From Dyadobacter sp. CY345 (GTDB lineage Bacteria > Bacteroidota > Bacteroidia > Cytophagales > Spirosomataceae), in the NCBI RefSeq assembly GCF_021502725.1, contig NZ_JAKFFS010000005.1, forward strand, positions 372,001 to 436,000: DNA of 64,000 nucleotides, read 5' to 3'. The position numbers and the translations under genes were made by a program. The notes under the pieces were generated by a model, which was not told the origin of the DNA, did not search any database, and saw only the letters and a list, made by a program, of their open reading frames with translations. Of this stretch, positions 44,502-55,177 are shown in pieces (within the stretch, counting starts at the first letter, position 1; each line of letters opens with the position of its first letter).

Positions 44502-47285
44502 CTATTTTCTTGCTTTAAATCTGTAACTGCCCGAACCGATCTTGAAAACAGACTTTCCGTCCTTATTCTCTACAAACATAATGCCCTGCTGACCTGAAAC
44601 TGGTTTGCCGCCCTCTGTGATTTTTGAAGGATCCGGTGAGGGAATGTATATTACCGCCGAACTATTGACAGGGATCTCGACATTCATTTCTGTTATATTA
44701 TCCTTTATATCACATTGAACGCTAATTCTTCCATACGGAGAATCGTAATGGGTATTCACAGAAGTAATATCTCCAACCAGCTCAGGATGAATGATGATTT
44801 CCTTGCTCGCAACAGTGGAAGGCGCATCCTGAATGCCAGACAATCCGCTGTAAAACCACTCCATCAAATGCCCCAGCATCATGTGGTTGTTTGAGGCATT
44901 GGTATTCGCCTGCCATGACTCAGTTAATGCAGTCGCTCCTTTTTTTAACTGATAACCATAACCCGGAACGTCAGTTCTGCTGTTCATATCATAGATAACT
45001 TCGCTGGCACCTGCCTGTTGTAATGCAAGTAACAGGTAACGAAAACCTACATCCCCGGCACTGAGATTGTTATTGCGTTCCTTTATGCCCGTTATCAGAC
45101 TTTGGGTCACTGCCTCCCGGTTTTCCGGTTCAACAAGGCCCATGTATAGAGCCATAGCATTGGAGGTCTGGCTGTTTGTGGCGTAATTCTTTAATTTTTC
45201 GTTATAAAACTTCTTATTGAAAGCCTTTTTGACATTCTGCGCAAGCCGCTCATAATTTTCAGCTTCGCCCGGCTTATCCAGTAATTTAGCCGTTTGAGCC
45301 ATGATCGATAAATCATAATAATAAACCGCCGTTGCGGTAACACCTGCTGGCGTAAGCTGCGGACTACCCGGATCTTTTGGACCAAGGTCATACCAGTCCC
45401 CCAGGCCATGCATCAGAATTCCGTCATTACTTTTACTCTCCAGGTAAGAAATATATTTTCTCATCATTGGATAACTCTCCTTCAGCAGCTTTTTATTCCC
45501 ATACCATTTGTATAAATACCAGGGCAAGATTACGCTGGCACTACCCCATTCGGGAGAATCGCGGAAGGCTCCGGGGAAACGGGGATATTCGGGAGCGACA
45601 CTTGGAATTAATCCCTCCTCGGTCTGCGACTGTTGCATATCCTGAACGATTTTCGCAAAGTATCTGGACACATCGTATTTATAGTGCATTGAACTTCCCA
45701 TGAGATGCGCCACCTCGAGCCAACCGAGCTTTTCGCGGTGAGGGCAATCAGTAAGTATACTTGCCATATTGCTTCGGATACTCCAGTCGATGAGTGTGTC
45801 GATTTGATTAAACAGCACACTTGAACTGGAAAATGAACCTGCCTGAGGTGCGGAAGCGCGCGTATGCAATCCTTTTATATCTTCAACCACAGGCAATCCT
45901 TCCGGATTAGGCTCTCCTGCTGGAACTGCTCCCTCGATCTGAACATAACGAAATCCGTAATAGGTAAACTGGGGATGCCAGGTCTCGGACTGATGGCCAT
46001 TTAGGCCGGTTCCACGAAGTATGTAATTAAAAAAAACAGGAAATCCGACAGCCTGCTGGTTTGCTAATTTATCGTTGGTGAGCAGTTCGGCAGGAGTAAT
46101 TTTGACGCTGGCTCCCCTCTCACCCTTTACCGTCAGTTGCGGAAAACCTGACATATTTTGTCCCAGATCATAAACCCATATGCCTTTTTTAGGACTAACC
46201 GGTTTTTGGGATGTAAAAATCTCATGAATTTTGATTGGATCCTGCAACTGTGATGACAAACGAGGGGGCCCCTGCACCGCTACCGGCGCTTGCCAGGTCT
46301 GATCATTGAATCCAAAGCTCATCCAGCCGGATTTTTCCAGTGTTGCATTATAATCTTCTCCGCCGAAAACACTGCTGAAAGTTACAGGGCTTTGGGTCGC
46401 TTTCCATGTCAGATCACTGACGACGTTTTCAAAACTTCCGTCCGCATATTCGAGTTGAATATTTGCAATGAACATTGGATAACCATAACTGACCACTAGT
46501 TTTTTATACCGTTCATTAGGAATATTGTAAAAACCGTTACCCAACATTACACCAAAGGCATTCTCACCATTCTTAATCTGATTGGTAAGATCGAAGGTTA
46601 CATACTGGGCAACTTTCGAATACTCTGTCCAACCCGGGTCCAGCACATGATCGCCCACTTTTTTGCCGTTTAGAAAAAATTCAAACTGGCCAAGTCCTGA
46701 GATATAGGCAGTGGCAGCTTTTATTTTTTTTCGAACCAAAACCTGTTTGCGAAACTGCGGTAAAACGTTGCTGGCAGGAGCCGGCTTGCCGATCAGTTTA
46801 TCAAATGAATCTATACCTGGCACGATGCGGTCTGTTTCAGCTATTTTTTCCATCCCGATCCACTGCGCGCTGCCCCAGTCTATTTTATCTGGCAAACCCA
46901 TTCGCCAAAAGGCAGGCTGGCTCCACTGTGAAGGTTTCCCCGCTTTACCCCAGACCATTACTTTCCAGTAATATTTTCTGCCTGGTTTTAGGTTGGCTCC
47001 TGAGAAAGCTATTTGAATGGATTCATCCGTCAATTGCTTTTCTGAATCCCACAGGTTTCCTTTTCCGGCATCCAGTTGCTGGGGTGAATCCGCAACGAGT
47101 ATCCGGAATGCTGTTTGCCGCTGTCCGCGCTCCTTTGATAAAAGCTGCCAGCTCAGCTGTGGTCTGGCTGTTTCGATGCCCAAAGGATTTTCAGCATCTT
47201 CGCAACGCAGGTGATGCACTAATAGCTGTGCAGATACGGAGGTGGCCCATATGCTTAACAAGAATAAAATAAGCTGTAGTCTCAT
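44502..47285 (-). CDS. GH78 alpha-L-rhamnosidase
   Basis: 927 residues from the ATG at 47285, which starts a clean signal peptide (MRLQLILFLLSIWATSVSA); the longer frame to 47360 puts 25 extra residues before it. Domain order of bacterial rhamnosidases: N-terminal fibronectin-like (LRCEDAENPLGIETARPQLSW), Bac_rhamnosid_N (about 150-320), beta-sandwich, the six-hairpin catalytic barrel and a C-terminal beta domain. The catalytic motif is DCPHREKLGWLEVAHLMG (usual form DCPxRxERLGW; the Glu serves as acid). It hydrolyses terminal alpha-L-rhamnose from pectin or plant glycosides in the periplasm. It lies 110 bp after susD and fits one transcript with the SusC/D pair. Confidence 0.95.
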   Translation of the reverse strand: MRLQLILFLLSIWATSVSAQLLVHHLRCEDAENPLGIETARPQLSWQLLSKERGQRQTAFRILVADSPQQLDAGKGNLWDSEKQLTDESIQIAFSGANLKPGRKYYWKVMVWGKAGKPSQWSQPAFWRMGLPDKIDWGSAQWIGMEKIAETDRIVPGIDSFDKLIGKPAPASNVLPQFRKQVLVRKKIKAATAYISGLGQFEFFLNGKKVGDHVLDPGWTEYSKVAQYVTFDLTNQIKNGENAFGVMLGNGFYNIPNERYKKLVVSYGYPMFIANIQLEYADGSFENVVSDLTWKATQSPVTFSSVFGGEDYNATLEKSGWMSFGFNDQTWQAPVAVQGPPRLSSQLQDPIKIHEIFTSQKPVSPKKGIWVYDLGQNMSGFPQLTVKGERGASVKITPAELLTNDKLANQQAVGFPVFFNYILRGTGLNGHQSETWHPQFTYYGFRYVQIEGAVPAGEPNPEGLPVVEDIKGLHTRASAPQAGSFSSSSVLFNQIDTLIDWSIRSNMASILTDCPHREKLGWLEVAHLMGSSMHYKYDVSRYFAKIVQDMQQSQTEEGLIPSVAPEYPRFPGAFRDSPEWGSASVILPWYLYKWYGNKKLLKESYPMMRKYISYLESKSNDGILMHGLGDWYDLGPKDPGSPQLTPAGVTATAVYYYDLSIMAQTAKLLDKPGEAENYERLAQNVKKAFNKKFYNEKLKNYATNSQTSNAMALYMGLVEPENREAVTQSLITGIKERNNNLSAGDVGFRYLLLALQQAGASEVIYDMNSRTDVPGYGYQLKKGATALTESWQANTNASNNHMMLGHLMEWFYSGLSGIQDAPSTVASKEIIIHPELVGDITSVNTHYDSPYGRISVQCDIKDNITEMNVEIPVNSSAVIYIPSPDPSKITEGGKPVSGQQGIMFVENKDGKSVFKIGSGSYRFKARK

Positions 47286-47395
47286 TATAGTTTTCAATAT
47301 TTTGGCAAGATAAAAGCATAACAAATACAGGCAATGTTGATCTGAAAACAAATCCTTCATAACAGTCTCTATTTGTAATCACGCGTCAATTTTAA

Positions 47396-48865
47396 TTAGT
47401 AACTAGGATTTTGTTCCAATGATAAATTGATCAACAACTCATTTTGTGGAATAGGAAATATTAACCGATCCTGCGTTACATTATATACATTACCAGTCAG
47501 ATAAGGACGAATAGCCTGCTGTTTGGCTCCATAAGCCGTCATGACCGGGATTGCCTGACCTGTGCGCACAAGGTCCAGCCAACGGTGATTTTCAAAGGCG
47601 AGCTCGATCCGGCGCTCTTTTGCAATGGCTATCCGCAGGTCAGCCTGCGAGTTTGCCGTGGTAGCAGCAAGTTTTGCGCGGGTACGCACCTGGTTGAGAA
47701 GCACAATGGCCTCAGCCGATTTATTCTGCTCATTGAGGCTTTCAGCAAGTAACAGCAAAGCATCGGCATAGCGGTAGACCGGCCAGTTGTCGTTCGTGTT
47801 ATTAAACTGGGCGTGTGGATGAAGGTATTTTTTCACGAATGGCTGCGCCACTACCTCACCAGCAGGATTAATATAACTGTCGGCTATGGAAGCAGCTTTA
47901 CGCGCATCACCAGATTCGTAAGCGGCAAGCAGGTCACTGGTAGGAATATTCCAGTCTCCCAGGTTCTGGCTGTTGCCTGTCTGTCCGGTGATGTTTTTGG
48001 TGTCGGTAACACCTGGGGCAAACTGATAAGCGAAGTTACTTTGAACGCCCTGGGTCCCTTGCAGATACTGCACTTCAAAGATTGATTCAGCATTATTTTT
48101 ATTGGCCGGATCGAATATCGATGCATAATCAGGCAAAAGACTGTAACCCAGCGCCGTCACGTCTTTAAGAACTTTCTCAGCTTCGGCATACTGTTTTTGA
48201 ATCATATAAACATAAGCCAGCAGCATTTTTGCTGAGCCCTGCGTCGCCTGGCCTTTTACAGACTGGGTTTTGGGCAGGAGGGAAGCTGCATCGGTAGCAT
48301 CGGCCAGAATTTGTTTGTATACATCAGCAGCCGACGAACGTGGCAAATTGGCTTCGGCAACCGTTCTCACTTCTTTCAGTTGCAGCGGCACTCCGCCAAA
48401 ATACTGCACCAGATCCAGATAGTAGAACGCCCGAAGAAATTCTGCCTGACCTTTCAGATTATTTTTGATATCAGAACCGATATTAGCTGCATCGATCCGC
48501 ACCAAAACGGCATTTGCTTTGGCAATTCCGGAATAGTTATTGATATACTTATTGAAGATATAGCTATTTGTCGCCACATCCGTAAACGTATTAATATTTT
48601 CTTTGTCCGTGATTTGTCCACCCCGGTTGCTATTGTTGAAAAGGTAATAGGTATTGTCTGAGCGCATCTCGCCCATCACATAGGCATCATTGTAAAGGCC
48701 CTGCAAAGGTCGGTAAATGCCGGTAACAGCTTTTGTAAAATCATCCTCAGATTGAAAAAAATCAGCTTCTGTGACACTGGTCTTCGGAGTCAGCTCAAGA
48801 AAATCATTTTGACAAGAACTAGCCCCTAAAAGAACCAGCCCGGCCATAAGCAATTTTATTTTCAT
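47396..48865 (-). CDS. SusD/RagB-family nutrient-binding lipoprotein
   Basis: 489 residues, lipoprotein signal MKIKLLMAGLVLLGASSCQN with Cys near 18. TPR-like helices follow (FFQSEDDFTKAVTGIYRPLQ, AEFLRAFYYLDLVQYFGGVPL) and the family C-terminus FPIPQNELLINLSLEQNPSY. It caps the SusC barrel and binds oligosaccharide at the cell surface. The start is 32 bp after the susC stop, so the pair is co-transcribed. Confidence 0.96.
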   Translation of the reverse strand: MKIKLLMAGLVLLGASSCQNDFLELTPKTSVTEADFFQSEDDFTKAVTGIYRPLQGLYNDAYVMGEMRSDNTYYLFNNSNRGGQITDKENINTFTDVATNSYIFNKYINNYSGIAKANAVLVRIDAANIGSDIKNNLKGQAEFLRAFYYLDLVQYFGGVPLQLKEVRTVAEANLPRSSAADVYKQILADATDAASLLPKTQSVKGQATQGSAKMLLAYVYMIQKQYAEAEKVLKDVTALGYSLLPDYASIFDPANKNNAESIFEVQYLQGTQGVQSNFAYQFAPGVTDTKNITGQTGNSQNLGDWNIPTSDLLAAYESGDARKAASIADSYINPAGEVVAQPFVKKYLHPHAQFNNTNDNWPVYRYADALLLLAESLNEQNKSAEAIVLLNQVRTRAKLAATTANSQADLRIAIAKERRIELAFENHRWLDLVRTGQAIPVMTAYGAKQQAIRPYLTGNVYNVTQDRLIFPIPQNELLINLSLEQNPSY

Positions 48866-48897
48866 AATTATAGTAGATTAAAGTCGATAAAATAATC

Positions 48898-51800
48898 TTA
48901 TTTCAAATTCACGTTGATACCAAAACTGATCGTGCGTGGTACCGGATAGGAAGTATAGTCAATACCCTGAGTCAGTCCGTTTGTGCCGCTGTCATTTACT
49001 TCGGGATTTGCCCCATTGTAGCTGGTAAATACAAATGCCTGCTGCACGCTTCCATAAGCCCTGATGCTTTTGAAATAGTTATTTTTGGTAAGGGGAATGG
49101 TATAACCCAGGGTAATGTTTTTGATTGTCAGGTAGCTGCCGTTACTTACCCAGCGTGAATTGGTATTGCGCGCCAGCGGTGTACTTACAACGGCTCTTGG
49201 ATGAACCCCGTCTCCCGGGTCCTGTTCTGATTTCCACCTTTTGGCCACATCTTTGGTCACATTGAAGACGCCATCCAGGTTCTGAATATATTCCAGAGTC
49301 CGGTTTTGAATATCATTGCCGTATTGCCCGGCAATAACCGTACTAAAATCAAAGTTACCATAGGACAGATTGTTGGTCATACCGAACATAAATTTAGGAT
49401 TCGGATTTCCAATAATGGTTTTGTCGGCAACTGTAATAACCCCGTCCCCGTTTATATCAGCGTATTTCACAGTACCCACTGTGGATGGCCCGTCACCTCC
49501 CAGGTATTTAGGCGAAGCGTCAAGGTCAGCCTGCGTTTTGTATACCCCAAGGAATTTGTAACCAAAGAACGACCCGATAGGACTGCCAATCTGGATAATG
49601 TTTGGACCATTGGCATCGCCCCTTGGAAGAGCAGGATCATAAGGCCCCAGATTCAGCACGTTGTTCTTGATAAAGGTGATATTGAAATCTGTAGACCATT
49701 TAAGCTTTCCTACCAGGTTCTGCGTGCTGACAGCAAATTCATGTCCCTGAAATTCGAATTTTCCTACATTATCAGTTATGGTAGCAAATCCTGACTGGCG
49801 CGGTACACCCACGTTGAGCAGCATGTCAGACGTGGTTTTATGGAAATAATCGTAGGTCAGAAAAATTCTGCCTTTCAAAAGGCCTATGTCAAGGCCAACG
49901 TCCAGCTGATTAGACTTTTCCCAGCTCAGATTATCATTACCGATGTTAGATATGGTTGTACCATTGAACAACGCACCGTTGAAGGGGTAGTTAGTAGCAC
50001 CGGTACGCGCGAGATAGCCATAATTACCAATGTTGAAATTACCATTGAGGCCGTAACCAGCCCGAAGCTTCAAAGTTGAAATAGCAGGAATTTTTGTCAT
50101 AAAGGATTCATCCGACACATTCCAGCCAACAGATATCGCAGGAAAATTACCGTACTTGGTATTTGGTGCGAATCGTGACGAACCATCACGACGAAATGAA
50201 GCAGAAAGCAGATATTTCCCTTTGTAATTATAGTTCAATCTTGACACGAATGACACCAGAGACCATTCCTGCAGATCAAAACTTGGGGAGAACTGCGTAC
50301 CGGCATTAAGGGTTTGTACCTTATCATTGGCGAAGCCAGTGGCACTGATGTTGCTAAAATCCTGACGAAATTTCTGGGCAGTATATCCGGCCAGCACATC
50401 AAAGTTATGATTGCCAAAAGCGCGTTTGTAGGTCAGGGTGTTTTCGGTCAGCCAGGAATAAAAAACGTTATTCAACTGGGAAGCACTTGTCTGAATTGGT
50501 GGCGCAGAAAACAGGCTGCCCGATGTTGAAGGCGTAAAATTATTAAACTGCTGATTGGTATAATCAATATTAATCGATGATTTGAAATTCAGATCTTTTA
50601 AGATTTCCAGTGTTCCATAAGCATTGGCTAAAATCCGGCCTGTGCGGTTACTGTTTTTAACCTGTTGGACCACATTGTACCAGTTAGGATTAGGAAATAA
50701 ACCGGGTGACGTGGCCGTAAGGGGAATGGTCCCGTCAGGGTTTATCGAAGGTGCCAGCGGTGACGTGGCAATGGCACTCTGGATAATACCTCCGCCGAAA
50801 ATATTGCCATCTGTATTTGGGGCTTCGTTGGTGACATAGCTTGGCGCAAGATTTACACCAACGGTAACTTTGTTATTGACCTTATAATCCGAATTTAGAC
50901 GAACCGAATAGCGTTTGTAGCTGGAATTCAGCAGAACGCCGTTTTGGCTGATGTATCCTACCGTAGCTGCCGTGCTGAGTTTATCTTTACTGCTGGCCAG
51001 CGCCAGACTGTAATTCTGTATGGCCGCATCTCTTAAAAGCAGATCATACCAATCAGTCCCCTTTCCGGCATATTGAGCCGGATTTTGGTACTCAATCGGA
51101 ATGCTTGTTGCCTGGCCAAGCCGAATTTTTTCCTGAAAAACTTCATTCTCGTACTGAGCAAATTCCTGGGCGTTCATCATATCCGGCCGGCCACGCTGAG
51201 GCACCTGCTGTACACCGTAACTTGCGTTAAAGCTGATGGTGGACCGCCCGTTTGCAGCTCTTTTTGTTGTAATCAATACTACCCCATTGGAAGCTCTTGA
51301 CCCATACAACGCAGTTGCTGATGCATCTTTCAGGATTGAGAATGTTTCAATCTCATCAGGGTTAATGTTGCTGATATCGCCCACAATCGGAAAGCCATCC
51401 ACTACATAAAGTGGCTGACTACTTCCGCTGATCGAAGCAGCACCACGAATCCGGATTGACATACCTCCCCCAGGAACGCCGGTTGTCTGTGAAATCTGAA
51501 CACCTGGCGTTTTACCCTGAAGTTTCTGTGCAAACTGCGTTACGGGAATATCTTTGATTTCGCTGGCACTAATACTGGTTACTGCACCTGTAACATCAGC
51601 TTTTTTCTGGGTTCCATAAGCAATTACCACGACTTCGTTAAGTGCCTTGACATCCGGAATCAGGGTCACAGTCAGATTAGTTCTATTGTCCAGAGGCAAT
51701 TCCTGGCTTACATAACCAATGAATGAAAATATCAGCGTCACATTTTGATCGGGCACGCTCAACTCGTAATTACCGTTGGCATCAGTAATTGAACCGCTTG

Positions 51801-52008
51801 TTGTTCCCTTAACAGACACATTTACGCCTGGCAATCCAGCGTCATTATCCGATGCCAACACCCTTCCAGTGACACGGACTGGTGTCTGTGCAGCCAGGTG
51901 TCTGTCCGCCCCCAAGACCAGAAACCCGGCAAGCAGCAGCCTGCAAAATAGCATCAGCCTCCTTTGGCAACAGGATAGCGCCACGTTTGATTTGTCGATT
52001 TGTTTCAT
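48898..52008 (-). CDS. SusC/RagA-family TonB-dependent receptor
   Basis: 1036 residues. Signal segment (about 18-40, ending LAAQ), carboxypeptidase-like domain (VTGRVLASDNDAGLPGVNVS), plug domain (GKTPGVQISQTTG, SIRIRGAASISGSSQPLYVV, DASATALYGSRASNGVVLIT) and a full beta-barrel ending SFGINVNLK. It imports the oligosaccharide bound by the SusD next door. It is 47 bp downstream of the isomerase-like gene and 32 bp before susD, so isomerase, susC, susD and GH78 form one leftward series. Confidence 0.96.
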   Translation of the reverse strand: MKQIDKSNVALSCCQRRLMLFCRLLLAGFLVLGADRHLAAQTPVRVTGRVLASDNDAGLPGVNVSVKGTTSGSITDANGNYELSVPDQNVTLIFSFIGYVSQELPLDNRTNLTVTLIPDVKALNEVVVIAYGTQKKADVTGAVTSISASEIKDIPVTQFAQKLQGKTPGVQISQTTGVPGGGMSIRIRGAASISGSSQPLYVVDGFPIVGDISNINPDEIETFSILKDASATALYGSRASNGVVLITTKRAANGRSTISFNASYGVQQVPQRGRPDMMNAQEFAQYENEVFQEKIRLGQATSIPIEYQNPAQYAGKGTDWYDLLLRDAAIQNYSLALASSKDKLSTAATVGYISQNGVLLNSSYKRYSVRLNSDYKVNNKVTVGVNLAPSYVTNEAPNTDGNIFGGGIIQSAIATSPLAPSINPDGTIPLTATSPGLFPNPNWYNVVQQVKNSNRTGRILANAYGTLEILKDLNFKSSINIDYTNQQFNNFTPSTSGSLFSAPPIQTSASQLNNVFYSWLTENTLTYKRAFGNHNFDVLAGYTAQKFRQDFSNISATGFANDKVQTLNAGTQFSPSFDLQEWSLVSFVSRLNYNYKGKYLLSASFRRDGSSRFAPNTKYGNFPAISVGWNVSDESFMTKIPAISTLKLRAGYGLNGNFNIGNYGYLARTGATNYPFNGALFNGTTISNIGNDNLSWEKSNQLDVGLDIGLLKGRIFLTYDYFHKTTSDMLLNVGVPRQSGFATITDNVGKFEFQGHEFAVSTQNLVGKLKWSTDFNITFIKNNVLNLGPYDPALPRGDANGPNIIQIGSPIGSFFGYKFLGVYKTQADLDASPKYLGGDGPSTVGTVKYADINGDGVITVADKTIIGNPNPKFMFGMTNNLSYGNFDFSTVIAGQYGNDIQNRTLEYIQNLDGVFNVTKDVAKRWKSEQDPGDGVHPRAVVSTPLARNTNSRWVSNGSYLTIKNITLGYTIPLTKNNYFKSIRAYGSVQQAFVFTSYNGANPEVNDSGTNGLTQGIDYTSYPVPRTISFGINVNLK

Positions 52009-52055
52009 AGTACAACTGTTATTGATTAGAAAAATTTATTTAAAAGCATCCCCTG

Positions 52056-53540
52056 TCAGCATATCTGAACGACATCTATTTTCAGAATCTCTCCCAGCTT
52101 TTTTAGCCTTGAACCGATATGTCCAATTCCAACAGCGCAATGATGTGCTGGTCCATGCCCGTTCCATAGTTCCACAAATGCACGTGCACCAGGCGAAAAA
52201 CGATACCGGCTGTTAGTATTCCCTATTTCCAGAATAGGCCCTTCCACAGATTCACCTTCGGCAACAAGCAGCATCAGCTTTCCGGCGATGGTTTCCACAA
52301 CGGACAACATTGTTATGGGACCAGTCCGAACAGACATCTCCACAGATAAACCTGACCCCACCTTGCCGTGATAAACTTCGAGTGGCCTTACCTTGGTTTT
52401 TCCTTGTGCGATCTGGATATGCCCTGGTCCGTCATGGCCCATGAGTACGACATCGTCTGTGTAATCCATGGCATAGTATTCGGTAAAAGATCCTCCTACT
52501 CCGAAACAGTCCATAATTTTCATCGCCTGCACGTTTTTGATTTCATACTCTCCGGCAACCGGGATCCCCCTGGCCGTCAGCAGCGAAGTACCCAGAATGA
52601 TGGAGCTCATCGTGTCCTCATTGGACGGATTGCCAGTACCTTTGTGGTAGTAAGCCAGTGAACCCAGCGCATGCCTGTCAACAAGCTGATCCAATGCTAC
52701 CGAAGTTCTTGCAGCACGTTCAAGTTCATACGTTGAACAGTCAGCCTGAATATCGAACCGCTCGTAAAATTCACTGACCCTATCCTGAATGGCGGCCATT
52801 CCGACAGCCTCCCTGAGTGCTGAAAGTTCATCTACCTCCAGAATTGTTACATTACCTCCAAACGTTATTAATTGTAAGGTTGGGTCGGAATAGATATCCA
52901 GCATCCCGTTATAATAGTTGCCCAGCAATCCCAGGTTGTTATAAGACATGCTGTTGGCTACCCTTGAAGCTTCAATCCATTCGTCGATTTGTTCCCACAC
53001 AACAGGATCACCATGAAGCATTCCTGTGACCTGGTAAGCGGCAATTCCAGACCTTTTAAGCACATTCATGATCTCCGGGACCGGGCATGATCCACAAAAC
53101 GCCAGCCACTCCCCGGTCATACGGGTACGGTCATTCATACTATTGATCCTTGTATAATCTATGGCTGGCGCAGGAGAAAGATTTAAAATCACAACAGGAA
53201 CGCCAAGCCGGCGAACAACAGGCAATACTGTTGACGAAAGCGCATAGGTAGTGGCGTAAATAAATATTATTTCTACATCGGCCTGGCGAAACTGGTGCCC
53301 GGCCTTAATGGCTTGTTGAGCATTGTCTATAATACCCAGATTTATAACGCTGGTGTACGGTTTACCCAAACATTGTTCAACGAATTGCAGGTAGCCCGAC
53401 AGTCTCTGTTTCAGGCCTTCAAACTGCGGCCAATAGGTATCCAGACCGATACCGAAAAGGCCAATTTTGAGTACATTTTTATGGTCGTCAGACGTGTGCG
53501 AAAACACTTTACTAACGGAATTTTGCTGTATTGAATGCAT
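52056..53540 (-). CDS. L-fucose/L-arabinose-isomerase-family protein
   Basis: 494 residues, no signal peptide, cytoplasmic. The N-terminal alpha/beta domain begins KIGLFGIGLDTYWPQFEGLK; the C-terminal half carries AYYHKGTGNPSNED, AMKIMDCFGVGGSFTEYYAM, VVLMGHDGPGHIQIAQG and NGHGPAHHCAVGIGHIG. This is the AraA/FucI-like fold that isomerises aldoses to ketoses with a divalent metal. With a rhamnosidase next door the substrate may be a deoxyhexose or pentose, but the sequence does not decide this. It opens the operon; the AraC regulator is divergent across 206 bp. Confidence 0.88.
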   Translation of the reverse strand: MHSIQQNSVSKVFSHTSDDHKNVLKIGLFGIGLDTYWPQFEGLKQRLSGYLQFVEQCLGKPYTSVINLGIIDNAQQAIKAGHQFRQADVEIIFIYATTYALSSTVLPVVRRLGVPVVILNLSPAPAIDYTRINSMNDRTRMTGEWLAFCGSCPVPEIMNVLKRSGIAAYQVTGMLHGDPVVWEQIDEWIEASRVANSMSYNNLGLLGNYYNGMLDIYSDPTLQLITFGGNVTILEVDELSALREAVGMAAIQDRVSEFYERFDIQADCSTYELERAARTSVALDQLVDRHALGSLAYYHKGTGNPSNEDTMSSIILGTSLLTARGIPVAGEYEIKNVQAMKIMDCFGVGGSFTEYYAMDYTDDVVLMGHDGPGHIQIAQGKTKVRPLEVYHGKVGSGLSVEMSVRTGPITMLSVVETIAGKLMLLVAEGESVEGPILEIGNTNSRYRFSPGARAFVELWNGHGPAHHCAVGIGHIGSRLKKLGEILKIDVVQIC

Positions 53541-53671
53541 TGGTTGATATCAAAAAAAACAAATGAGTATCAAAAAAGATAAATTTTAACAAAGAGCCGG
53601 TTGAAATTTTAGTTAAATATTTAACCAACATTCGAATGACATTCTTTTTATAAGTAAATATTTAAGAACTA

Positions 53672-53705
53672 TTGTACAAATAAATGATGCGAATGCTTAG
53701 ATTTG
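53672..53705 (+). promoter_or_regulatory. Possible Bacteroidota promoter for the first AraC gene
   Basis: TAGATTTG at 53698-53705 matches the -7 consensus TAnnTTTG, with TTG at 53672-53674 upstream (23-base spacing, slightly long). It lies 41 bp before the start at 53747. No match to the box was found for the divergent isomerase gene. Confidence 0.4.
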
Positions 53706-53746
53706 CCAATTGTTTTTGATTTTTAATCTATCCAATCTGATACTAT

Positions 53747-54649
53747 ATGGCTCTGTTTAGAAAATACTATCAGAAGGTCATCGTTGAGCAGGCTCTTGAT
53801 CAGCCCAGCTGGGGAGTTGCTGTCATCAATGTGGGACATAATATTCATCCGCCAGGTGTTAGTTATCCGGATTACCAACACCCGGGCGACTACGTATTTG
53901 ACTGGGACAAAGGCCGCGTTCTGGAAGAATTTCAATTGGTTTACATATCGCGCGGCCAGGGAATTTTTGAAGCTGATGGCGTAAAGCCGACGATGATTGA
54001 GGCAGGTACTGCTTTTCTGCTTTTTCCAGGCGTATGGCATCGTTATCGCCCTTCGGAACAGACGGGCTGGGAAGAATTCTGGGTTGGTTTCAAGGGTTCC
54101 TATGCTGATTACCTGATGGAGCAATCATGTTTTCAATCTGACAAACCATTAATTCAAATCGGTTTTAATAGTGAATTGTTACAGGTCCTGACACATCTAG
54201 TGGATACAGTTCGTTTTAGTTCTGACTCTTGTGGTACACTATCCTCTTGTCTTACAATCCAGGTATTAGCTTTGCTTTATGCATCAGCAATCATGAAGAA
54301 CCCTGAGCAAAGCCAAAGATATCAGCTCATTCTACATGCAAAATTTAGAATTCAGGAATATGAGGAAAGTGATCTGGACCTGGAAGAACTGGCGAAAGAA
54401 CTGAATGTCAGCTATGTTTGGTTTCGAAAAGAATTTAAAAGAATTGTGGGTACCTCCCCCGGTCAGTACCATTTAAACCTGCGAATTAAACGCGCAAGGC
54501 AGCTTCTAAATGAAACTGACCTTTCGATTGGAAATATTTCTGATCAGCTGGGTTTTGATTCAGATTTTCATTTCTCTAAAATATTCAAACAGAAAGTCGG
54601 ATTGTCTCCCTCAAATTATCGTAAAAATTTCTTGAAAATTCAGGTCTAA
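53747..54649 (+). CDS. AraC-family regulator with cupin sensor domain
   Basis: 300 residues. A cupin-like ligand-binding part (about 25-120, with SRGQGIFEADGVKPTMIEAG and FLLFPGVWHRYRPSE) precedes two AraC helix-turn-helix units (about 205-300): DLDLEELAKELNVSYVWFRK and LSIGNISDQLGFDSDFHFSK, ending in the F/Y-P/SNYRK pattern. It is divergent from the isomerase-SusC-SusD-rhamnosidase series and is the likely activator of it, sensing a mono- or oligosaccharide in the cytoplasm. Confidence 0.94.
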   Translation: MALFRKYYQKVIVEQALDQPSWGVAVINVGHNIHPPGVSYPDYQHPGDYVFDWDKGRVLEEFQLVYISRGQGIFEADGVKPTMIEAGTAFLLFPGVWHRYRPSEQTGWEEFWVGFKGSYADYLMEQSCFQSDKPLIQIGFNSELLQVLTHLVDTVRFSSDSCGTLSSCLTIQVLALLYASAIMKNPEQSQRYQLILHAKFRIQEYEESDLDLEELAKELNVSYVWFRKEFKRIVGTSPGQYHLNLRIKRARQLLNETDLSIGNISDQLGFDSDFHFSKIFKQKVGLSPSNYRKNFLKIQV

Positions 54650-55177
54650 CATGACCATAGTTTGGAGGCAATGCAAGAATATATTGTCAGTGAATTCTGC
54701 ACCACAAATCTAAGATGATACATCTGGGCAGTTACCTTTTGAAACAGCGCCATTCCAAACCCTTTTTGGTTAAAAAGAAAATGCTATAAGTCAAAATGTC
54801 AATTAGTTTTTCACAAAAGTGATAATTTTAAATTTCCTAATAAATCGGAAACGAGTTCTGCAAGCGAGCAGCTCGTCAGGAATAGTCAAGCCGACTTAAA
54901 TAAGCTAATGTCTGCTGATCGCTTTCCACGTTAAGAATGGCTTGAATCACTACATAACCTGAGATGCCAATAACATCAATTCGAGCCGCTTGCATATTTT
55001 GATATAGCCTCATCCATCTAAGCCAGCGAGCCACGATGATGACAGTATTGCCCAAAGGATTTGTAAATAGGTCAGGATTAACAGTTAACTCCGAAACTTT
55101 TAAATCGGGCCGATTTCATTTTTCCAATAGCCTCTGCCCCAAGTAAACTGTGTTTTTCGTTCCTGCCACAGACTTCC
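54650..55177. other. Intergenic region (528 bp) with an unassigned open stretch
   Basis: On the minus strand 54876-55115 is open for about 79 codons (PDLKVSELTVNPDLFTNPLG ... LAYLSRLDYS) but lacks a start at its beginning and resembles nothing I know. It could be a gene relic or chance. No terminator was recognised after the AraC gene or the MFS gene. Confidence 0.3.

Noticed and set aside
46805..47272. 155-codon plus-strand frame
   Set aside because: Antisense to the N-terminus of the rhamnosidase; shadow.
49306..49794. 162-codon plus-strand frame
   Set aside because: Antisense to the SusC barrel region; shadow.
54876..55115. Open minus-strand stretch of about 79 codons
   Set aside because: No start codon at its beginning and no known similarity; mentioned only as intergenic content.
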